Shown: one piece after another, positions 57,772 to 64,000 of the stretch
Layout: every line of letters begins with the position of its first letter
Numbering within the stretch: the first letter of the stretch is position 1
Assembly: GCA_965220345.1 (NCBI GenBank)
Contig: OZ244822.1
Coordinates: forward strand, 1,302,001 to 1,366,000
Direction of reading: 5' to 3'
Length of the DNA: 64,000 nt
Origin: Aldehydirespirator sp965220345
GTDB taxonomy: Bacteria; Actinomycetota; Acidimicrobiia; Acidimicrobiales; Aldehydirespiratoraceae
Made by a program: the position numbers and the translations under genes
Notes under the pieces: model-generated
The model's database searches: none
Seen by the model: only the letters and a program-made list of their open reading frames with translations
What the model was told of the DNA's origin: nothing

Positions 57772-58946
57772 TCGGCTCGGAGTTGTTCAAGCTGATCGCC
57801 CAAGCCCAGTTCGGTGAGCACCTCGTCAGTGTGCTGCCCATGAATCGGCGATGAAGGTTCACGCAACTCTGCTGGTGTCACCGAGAAGCGAGGCGCAGGC
57901 CGCGGCTGGCGAACCCTGCCCATAGCCGGATGATCATGCTCGCTAAACAGCTGGTTATGGATCGCTTGAGCATCGCTGGCTAGGTCTTCCACGCCTAGCA
58001 CCACACCGAAAGGCACCTGATGCCGATCCAAAGCCTCAACAGCCTGCGCTAACGGCATCTCAGCAGCGGCAGCATGAACCGCACGGAAAACTTCGCTGGT
58101 CTGCTCTTTGTTGCGCTGGCGAGCACCCATAGTGGCGACGCTCGGATCACTTGAGTCGACACCAAAAGCTTTGGTCATGCCGTGGAACTCGTCGTCGGTG
58201 AGTGCTGTCACCACCATATGCCCGTCGGCGAGAGCGATGGCTCGCTGATAGGCAGCAGATGACTGAGCGAGATGGCGTTGATCATTGTCGAGAGCCACCT
58301 CATGCGCCGCTGAATCAGCAAAAAGAAACGCAACAGAAGCATCAAGCATCGCCAACTCAATGTGCTGACCACCAGAACCTCGCTCGCGGGCAAAAAGCGC
58401 TGCAGTGATGGATTGTGCGGCTGTGTAGGCAGTGATCTTGTCGGCAGCGACCTGACGCAAAAAGCGTGGCGACTTATCGTTGAGACCTGTCTGACTGCCG
58501 ACCAGCCCCGACTGAGCTTGGATCACAGCGTCATAAGCCCGACGATGTGCATACGGGCCGTCAGGGCCGAAACCCGAAATCGACACATAGACGATATCAG
58601 GATTGCACGCTGACAAGTCGTCGTAACCCAGCCCGAGCCGATCAACCACCCCAGGACGCATGTTCTGCACGAACACGTCAGCCTGCTTTGCAAGCTCAAG
58701 CACAATCGAGCGCCCCTGCGGGCGGGTGCAATCCACAGCAACAGAGCGCTTGCCGCGGTTGCACATCTGGAACATGGCCGAAATCCCACCGGAGGCCACG
58801 CCCACATAGCGACCCTGATCACCGAAGCGAGGCTCTTCCACCTTGATCGCCTCAGCTCCTTGATCAACGAGCAGCCCTACCGCCAGCGGGCCGGTGACAG
58901 CCACCGACATCTCCAAGACGCGGATGCCGTTAAGAGGTCCAGGCAT
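57756..58946 (-). CDS. CaiB/BaiF family CoA-transferase
   Basis: 396 residues, type III CoA-transferase. GIRVLEMSVAVTGPLAVGLLVDQGA at the start, KSVAVDCTRPQGR-type segment, FVQNMRPGVVDRLGLGYDDL and VAADKITAYTAAQ with the expected active-site aspartate. These transfer CoA between carboxylic acids, e.g. in catabolism of carnitine, bile acids or methyl-branched acids; AMACR-type racemases are related. Substrate unknown. Confidence 0.92.
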   Translation of the reverse strand: MPGPLNGIRVLEMSVAVTGPLAVGLLVDQGAEAIKVEEPRFGDQGRYVGVASGGISAMFQMCNRGKRSVAVDCTRPQGRSIVLELAKQADVFVQNMRPGVVDRLGLGYDDLSACNPDIVYVSISGFGPDGPYAHRRAYDAVIQAQSGLVGSQTGLNDKSPRFLRQVAADKITAYTAAQSITAALFARERGSGGQHIELAMLDASVAFLFADSAAHEVALDNDQRHLAQSSAAYQRAIALADGHMVVTALTDDEFHGMTKAFGVDSSDPSVATMGARQRNKEQTSEVFRAVHAAAAEMPLAQAVEALDRHQVPFGVVLGVEDLASDAQAIHNQLFSEHDHPAMGRVRQPRPAPRFSVTPAELREPSSPIHGQHTDEVLTELGLGDQLEQLRADSVIK

Positions 58947-59279
58947 ATTCAGCGGGCATCAGAAGGAGGTGGCGGTTCGCTCAAGGCGACAACCCGCAAG
59001 CGACCATCAGAAGGTGGTGACAAGCTCATGCGCTTCTACGATACGCCTCGTTGGGCATCTGCGAGCGGTTGCGTGCAGCTGGGCTTGTGCTGTTGTTGAT
59101 GTCAGCTCCTTACCGGCTTGGAGGCTGAAGGCAGAAGTGATATAGAAGGACAGAGGGTCACTGAATTAGCGACTCTCAGCCACTACCTTCAATCCCGACG
59201 GTAAGCCGCATCTGAATCCCCAGCGGGTCAAACCCGAGACGGCCAGCGGCACACGAGAAGCCTTAAGAAGCCCCAGATC
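58947..59279. other. 333-bp divergent intergenic region
   Basis: Lies between the CoA-transferase (minus) and parC (plus) and must hold both promoters. Apart from a short direct repeat (CATCAGAAGG at about 58957 and 59005) I see no gene, RNA or clear promoter. Confidence 0.5.
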
Positions 59280-61814
59280 ATGGAGATGACTGTGTCACCA
59301 CAACAGCAATTGACTACTGCGCCCCTTGACTCTTTGCCAGCGCGCCAAGTACCAGCTCGTCAAGTGGACGACATCCCAGTAGCCGAGGAGATGAGCGACT
59401 CGTTCCTTGCATATGCGTTGTCGGTCATAACTTCGCGGGCCATTCCTGACGTGCGTGACGGTCTCAAACCTGTACAGCGTCGAGTGTTGTGGTCGATGCT
59501 GCAGATGGGGCTACGTCCGGGGACTCCCTACCGCAAATCGGCTCGGGTGGTGGGCGACACGATGGGTCGTTATCACCCTCACGGCGATGCCGCTATCTAC
59601 GACACGCTTGTAAGGATGGGTCAGGACTTCAGCCGTATGGTCACTCTGGTAGACCCACAAGGCAACTTCGGGAGCCTTGATGATCCGCCTGCGGCGGCTC
59701 GCTACACCGAATGCCGGCTTAGTGCGGCAGCTATGGACATGGTCGGTGAACTCGACGAAGACACTGTCGATTTCCGCCCGACTTATGACTCTGAAGACAC
59801 CGAGCCTGCGGTTCTGCCCGCAGCACTGCCCAACCTGCTAGTTAACGGCACTTCGGGGATCGCTGTGGGTATGGCCACCAGCATGTTGCCTCACAACCTG
59901 GCCGAGGTTTGCGAAGCCATTGAACTAGTGATGAGCAGCACACGGCGACCCACCACAGATGAACTGATGAAAGTGCTGCCCGGGCCTGATTTCCCAGGTG
60001 GCGGAATCGTAGTTGCTGACGAAGCCCTGCAAGAGGCTTACGAAACCGGTCGAGGTTCCGTGCGGATGCGAGCACGTCTCAGCATCGAAGCGGTCACCCG
60101 TCAGCGGCAGGCGGTGATAGTCACCGAACTGCCTCATCAGGTAGGTCCCGAGCGGGTGGTGTCGCGCATCACCGAACTGCTTACCGCTGGACGCTTAGCC
60201 GGAGTCAGAGGCATCGCTGATCTCAGTGACATGGACGGCCTGCGACTACAAATTGATCTTAAGCCTGGAGTGGACCCGGCAGCAGCACTAGAAGAGCTCT
60301 ACCGGCACACGCCCCTAGAGGAGAGCCTCAACATCAACAACGTGGTGCTAGTTGACGGTGTTCCCAGCACTTTGGGTTTGCGGCGGTTGTGTGAGCATTA
60401 TGTGTCTCATCGTCTTGAGGTAGTGGTGCGGCGTACCCGCTACCGGCTGCGCCGAGCCGAGGAGCGTCTGCATATTGTGGAAGGGCTGCTCACAGCTCTT
60501 GACAATATTGACGAAGTGGTGGCGTTGATTCGTGCCAGTGCTGACGCTGTGGCTGCGCGAGATGAGCTGATGGCGCGTTTCAAGCTTTCGGAAGTGCAAG
60601 CCACGCACATACTCGACATGGCCTTGCGGCGACTCACTGCACTTGAACGCACCAAACTCGATGCCGAAGCCGAGAGCTTGCGTGCCGACATCGCCGAATA
60701 TGGCGAGATCTTGGCGAGCACCCGCAAACAGCGGGCCATTGTGCGCAAAGAACTGCATCGCATCGTTGATGATCATGGCCGACCGCGCCGCAGTCGAATA
60801 GTCACAGCCGCTGAAGCCGATCGTGAGTTGGCCGCCAGTTCCACAGGAGAATCAGGCTCTAGCAGCGGAGACGGCAGCGAAGCGGACCCTGGGCCTGACA
60901 TTGCCTGCGTGGTCACTGTGTCAACAAGCGGCAATATCGGTAGCTCACCGCTCAAAGGCGAACGACGGGCATCGCCAGGAAGACATGATCTGATAGCGGC
61001 TCGTGTGGTGACATCAACAGGGGCCTTGCTGGCTGCGGTCACGAGTTCAGGCCGAGCTGCGGCTGTGCGCTGCTCTACCGTTGAGACCGCTGCTAACCGA
61101 GTGCGAGGTGTTGATGCCAAAGAGCTTTTTGGCCTTGCTTCAGGCGAGAAGATCCTGGCTATTGTCACCGACAGCCAAACGCGCTCAGGCAGCAAATTGG
61201 ATGACAAGCTGGTGCTGGTAACCAAGCACGGGGTAATCAAGCGACTTGACGCAAGCGAACTTTTTGACGGTGCGTTGCCTGGGTCGCTTATGGCTTTGTC
61301 TGACGGTGATCAGTTAGTGAGCGCCTTCACTGCGCCAGACGGGGCCGAACTAGTGCTTGCTGCCAGTGACGGTCGGGCGCTGCGGATCGAAGCCGCTACA
61401 GTTCGAGTGCAGCGGCGAGCGGCTTCAGGGGTTGCGGGAATCAAGCTCCGTGCAGGCGCAATAGCAGTGGGTGCAGGCGCTGTGGTCACTGAAGCATCAC
61501 AGAGCGACCCACTGCTGGTGCTGACGACCAGCAACGGCCCAATCGGCGGCATTTCGGTTACACCCTGTTCGGAGTTCTCAACTCAAGGCAGAGGCTCTCA
61601 AGGGGTGCTGGCAGTGAAGCTCGCACCAAGCGAATCGGTTACGGCTGCATTAGTTAGCAGCGACGGGGCACTGCTGGCGCTTATGGGCCGTGACGACGAT
61701 CCCCGCAAGGTTGACCCGAACCCGGTGCCGGTGCGGGTTGAGCCCACAGCCCGCCATCGTTCACCCAAGAGATTCGAGCGCAGCATTCACATGCTGGCAC
61801 TGTCAAGGTGGTGA
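59280..61814 (+). CDS. parC: Type IIA topoisomerase subunit A (ParC-like)
   Basis: 844 residues. The breakage-reunion domain (about 40-510) has SVITSRAIPDVRDGLKPVQRRVLW-type beginning, YHPHGDAAIYDTLVRM and the catalytic tyrosine in AARYTECRL. A beta-pinwheel C-terminal domain follows an acidic Ser/Gly linker (near 525-545). The position of the GyrA box holds GERRASPGRHD rather than Q-R-R-G-G-K-G, which argues for decatenating topoisomerase IV rather than gyrase; this is inference. ATG at 59280, no clear RBS. Its stop is one base before the B subunit gene. Confidence 0.88.
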   Translation: MEMTVSPQQQLTTAPLDSLPARQVPARQVDDIPVAEEMSDSFLAYALSVITSRAIPDVRDGLKPVQRRVLWSMLQMGLRPGTPYRKSARVVGDTMGRYHPHGDAAIYDTLVRMGQDFSRMVTLVDPQGNFGSLDDPPAAARYTECRLSAAAMDMVGELDEDTVDFRPTYDSEDTEPAVLPAALPNLLVNGTSGIAVGMATSMLPHNLAEVCEAIELVMSSTRRPTTDELMKVLPGPDFPGGGIVVADEALQEAYETGRGSVRMRARLSIEAVTRQRQAVIVTELPHQVGPERVVSRITELLTAGRLAGVRGIADLSDMDGLRLQIDLKPGVDPAAALEELYRHTPLEESLNINNVVLVDGVPSTLGLRRLCEHYVSHRLEVVVRRTRYRLRRAEERLHIVEGLLTALDNIDEVVALIRASADAVAARDELMARFKLSEVQATHILDMALRRLTALERTKLDAEAESLRADIAEYGEILASTRKQRAIVRKELHRIVDDHGRPRRSRIVTAAEADRELAASSTGESGSSSGDGSEADPGPDIACVVTVSTSGNIGSSPLKGERRASPGRHDLIAARVVTSTGALLAAVTSSGRAAAVRCSTVETAANRVRGVDAKELFGLASGEKILAIVTDSQTRSGSKLDDKLVLVTKHGVIKRLDASELFDGALPGSLMALSDGDQLVSAFTAPDGAELVLAASDGRALRIEAATVRVQRRAASGVAGIKLRAGAIAVGAGAVVTEASQSDPLLVLTTSNGPIGGISVTPCSEFSTQGRGSQGVLAVKLAPSESVTAALVSSDGALLALMGRDDDPRKVDPNPVPVRVEPTARHRSPKRFERSIHMLALSRW

Positions 61815-61815
61815 T

Positions 61816-64000
61816 ATGACTGCACAATCTGTGTCACCTGCCACAGCCTCAGGCACGCTGGCGTTGCTGTTGGACTCATCTCCCGAGACTGATGTCGAAG
61901 CGGCCAACGCGGCCAACTCAGCCGCTGTAGCTGAGGCTGCAAGCGCAAGCTATGACGCTGACTCAATTGAGACGCTTGAAGGCCTTGAAGCTGTGCGCAA
62001 ACGCCCAGCCATGTACATCGGCGGCAACGGCTCCGAAGGCTTAATGCATCTTGTCTGGGAGATCATCGACAATGCCGTAGACGAAGCTGCTGCAGGTTTC
62101 GCTACCAAAGTAGACATGGCCTTGCGTCGCGACGGTTCAGTTGAAGTAACCGACAACGGGCGCGGTATTCCGGTAGGTAAACATCCTGATCGCGACGTGT
62201 CAGCTCTTGAAGTGGTTTTCACTGAGCTACATGCTGGCGGAAAGTTCGGTGAGGGTGCCTACAAGGCATCAGGAGGCTTGCACGGTGTTGGGGCTTCGGT
62301 TGTGAATGCCTTGTCCACACGTCTTGACGTGGAGGTTCGTCGCGACGGCTATTTCCATGAACTGAGCTTCAAAGATCAACAACCAGGGCATTTCAACGGC
62401 AGCAAGTTCAAACCCGGCCATGATGTTCGTCCCGATAAGCGGCGCACCAAAACCACCGGCACAAGAGTGCGGTTCTGGCCGGATGCTGCGTTGTTTGCTG
62501 CCGATGCTCGTATCGACGCTGAAGAAGTTCGCACAAGGGCTCGTCAGCTCTGCTACCTAGTGCCAGGGTTGCGGATGACCGTGACCGACAACCGTGCTGG
62601 CGAAAACAGCGAGCCTTTCGAGTGCGTCAGCCGCGGCGGTGTCAGCGACATGGTGAAAGAGCGTTCGCAGCAACTGTCGGACACGGCGGTGAGCGGCGTG
62701 ATCACAATCAACGGCATCGACCGTTTCGTTGAGAAAGTTCCGGTCAACGGAAAGATCACAGAAGTCGAGCGTGAATGCACCGTCGATATTGCGTTGCGCT
62801 GGGTGCCGGGATACGACAGCAATGTCGAGTCGTTCGTGAACACGATCCCAACCCGCTTGGGTGGCACGCATCTGGCTGGGTTCGACAAGGCTCTGACCCG
62901 AGCAGTCAACAGTGTGCTGCTCAAAGAAAACCGCAAGCTGGCGCGCCTGGCCCGTGACAGCGGTGCCGCTGCCAGCGCCAAGAACGGCAAAGCTGTCAAG
63001 GTCAGCGCCACCAAAGACGATGTCCAAGAAGGCTTAGTCGCGGCGGTAAAAGTGACTTTCTCAGAGCCGCAGTTCCGTGGCCAGACCAAACAAGAACTCG
63101 GCACACCCGCAGTTGAGGGCATCGTTGCTCGTATCACCTATGAGCAGCTCAAAGAATGGTTCGAGCCGGGGGGTGGCCCTCGTTCACAGGTCAAGTCCAT
63201 AGGCGACAAGCTCGCTGATGCGGTGGTCAATCGGGTTGCTTCCAAGCAGATGCTTGACACCAAGCGCAAAGCAGCCAGTCTCGGCTCCACCGGTATGCCT
63301 GACAAGCTTGCCGACTGCCGAGTTCACGGCCCAGAGGCTGAGCTGATCCTTGTGGAGGGTGATTCGGCTGCAGGTCCGGCCAAGCGAGGCCGCGACTCGG
63401 AGTTCATGGCGATTTTGCCGTTGCGAGGCAAGATCGTCAACGCGGCCAAGGCCAGCACCAAGCAGGTGTTCGATAACGCTGAAGCTCAAGCGATCTTCAC
63501 TGCTATGGGTGCAGGAGCGGGCGAAGCTTTCGATATTGCTTCGGCCCGCTACGGGCGGATAGTGATCCTGTGTGATGCCGATGTTGATGGCAGCCACATC
63601 CGCTGCCTGCTGTTGACTTTGATCTACGGATACATGCGCGAGATGCTGTTGCAAGGTCGAGTTTTCTCGGCGCAGCCGCCGCTGTATACCGCTCGGGTTG
63701 GCGAACGAACTTATCGGGCCTACTCCGACGACGAGCGTGATCGGATTACTGCTGAACTTTGTCGCGGCAGGCGCCAACGCGAGAACATCAGATGGCAGCG
63801 GTTTAAGGGTCTTGGCGAGATGAACACAGACGAACTTCGTTATTGCGCGCTTGATCCAGCCACCCGAACGCTGCGCCGTCTCACCATGGCTGACGCTGCT
63901 CAGGCTGACACTGCCGCGCGCATGTTCGAAGTGTTGATGGGCAGCGATGTCGGTCAGCGGCGCGAGTATTTGGTGGATAATTCATCGCTGGTTGATGAAG
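61816..64000 (+). CDS. parE: Type IIA topoisomerase subunit B (ParE-like), 3' end beyond window
   Basis: The frame is open from ATG 61816 to the window end (728 codons). After a 45-residue Ala/Ser-rich N-terminus, GHKL ATPase motifs follow: WEIIDNAVDEAAAG (N-box), VTDNGRGIPVGKH, and GLHGVGASVVNAL. The Toprim domain has LILVEGDSAAGPAKRGRD and LCDADVDGSHIR, and RFKGLGEMN lies near the end. Only a short C-terminal part should be missing. Gene order is A then B, the reverse of the common gyrB-gyrA order. Confidence 0.92.
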   Translation, partial: MTAQSVSPATASGTLALLLDSSPETDVEAANAANSAAVAEAASASYDADSIETLEGLEAVRKRPAMYIGGNGSEGLMHLVWEIIDNAVDEAAAGFATKVDMALRRDGSVEVTDNGRGIPVGKHPDRDVSALEVVFTELHAGGKFGEGAYKASGGLHGVGASVVNALSTRLDVEVRRDGYFHELSFKDQQPGHFNGSKFKPGHDVRPDKRRTKTTGTRVRFWPDAALFAADARIDAEEVRTRARQLCYLVPGLRMTVTDNRAGENSEPFECVSRGGVSDMVKERSQQLSDTAVSGVITINGIDRFVEKVPVNGKITEVERECTVDIALRWVPGYDSNVESFVNTIPTRLGGTHLAGFDKALTRAVNSVLLKENRKLARLARDSGAAASAKNGKAVKVSATKDDVQEGLVAAVKVTFSEPQFRGQTKQELGTPAVEGIVARITYEQLKEWFEPGGGPRSQVKSIGDKLADAVVNRVASKQMLDTKRKAASLGSTGMPDKLADCRVHGPEAELILVEGDSAAGPAKRGRDSEFMAILPLRGKIVNAAKASTKQVFDNAEAQAIFTAMGAGAGEAFDIASARYGRIVILCDADVDGSHIRCLLLTLIYGYMREMLLQGRVFSAQPPLYTARVGERTYRAYSDDERDRITAELCRGRRQRENIRWQRFKGLGEMNTDELRYCALDPATRTLRRLTMADAAQADTAARMFEVLMGSDVGQRREYLVDNSSLVDE

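Overview
The window looks like chromosomal DNA of a free-living or host-associated actinomycetote, most likely class Acidimicrobiia. This is inferred from moderate-to-high G+C, a clpS-DUF2017 pair, a tRNA-Glu/Asp/Phe cluster, a caa3-type oxidase operon, an AddAB-like recombination complex and a secreted protein whose C-terminal SLH repeats carry the RFCPDEPVTRAQMASF-type motif common in that class. I cannot name a species. ATG, GTG and TTG starts all occur. No phage, insertion sequence, rRNA or CRISPR array was seen.

Layout. 1-4.9 kb: 3' part of a malic enzyme, ilvD, a small acidic protein and a cytochrome P450. 4.95-5.26 kb: three tRNA genes (minus strand). 5.3-6.5 kb: a decayed stretch holding N-terminal remnants of two genes typical of DUF1156-methylase/helicase anti-phage loci, around two small translationally coupled genes. 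6.7-8.8 kb: an unusual GPP34-cytochrome P450 fusion. 8.9-12.2 kb: RND/MMPL exporter, DUF2017, clpS. 12.2-22.6 kb: aerobic respiration block with ctaA and ctaB (heme A), a subunit I-like protein lacking nearly all metal ligands, a subunit III-like protein, a subunit IV-like protein, ctaC, ctaD, ctaE, a caa3 subunit IV and a CtaG-type assembly factor. 22.7-30.6 kb: kamA, serS, pdxH, a CcdA/TlpA thiol-redox pair (probably serving cytochrome c maturation), an MBL hydrolase, orn and dut.

30.7-39.3 kb is the accessory part: vapBC, an aminotransferase, a DUF4143 ATPase behind a 23-bp tandem repeat array, an RHH antitoxin with a frameshifted MazF, a palindromic element, a 31-bp direct repeat pair, an acyl-CoA ligase, psuG and a mazEF-like pair whose promoter is one large palindrome. 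39.4-42.2 kb encodes a surface protein with spondin, cadherin-like and SLH domains. 42.4-45.4 kb carries two adjacent fold-type II PLP enzymes; 45.5-52.5 kb the addA/addB-like pair; 52.5-58.9 kb a 2OG-Fe(II) oxygenase, a small membrane protein, an ABC-2 exporter, an alpha/beta hydrolase, a NUDIX hydrolase and a CoA-transferase. The window ends in a topoisomerase IV-like parC-parE pair (parE cut by the window end).

Most interesting: the ligand-less oxidase subunit I paralogue inside a working oxidase operon; the GPP34-P450 fusion with a sharp base-composition change at the domain junction; the 23-bp array before the DUF4143 ATPase; the remnant defence locus; and a recurrent pattern of short tandem duplications that copy stop codons. 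Function calls come from reading motifs by eye; no database search was run.
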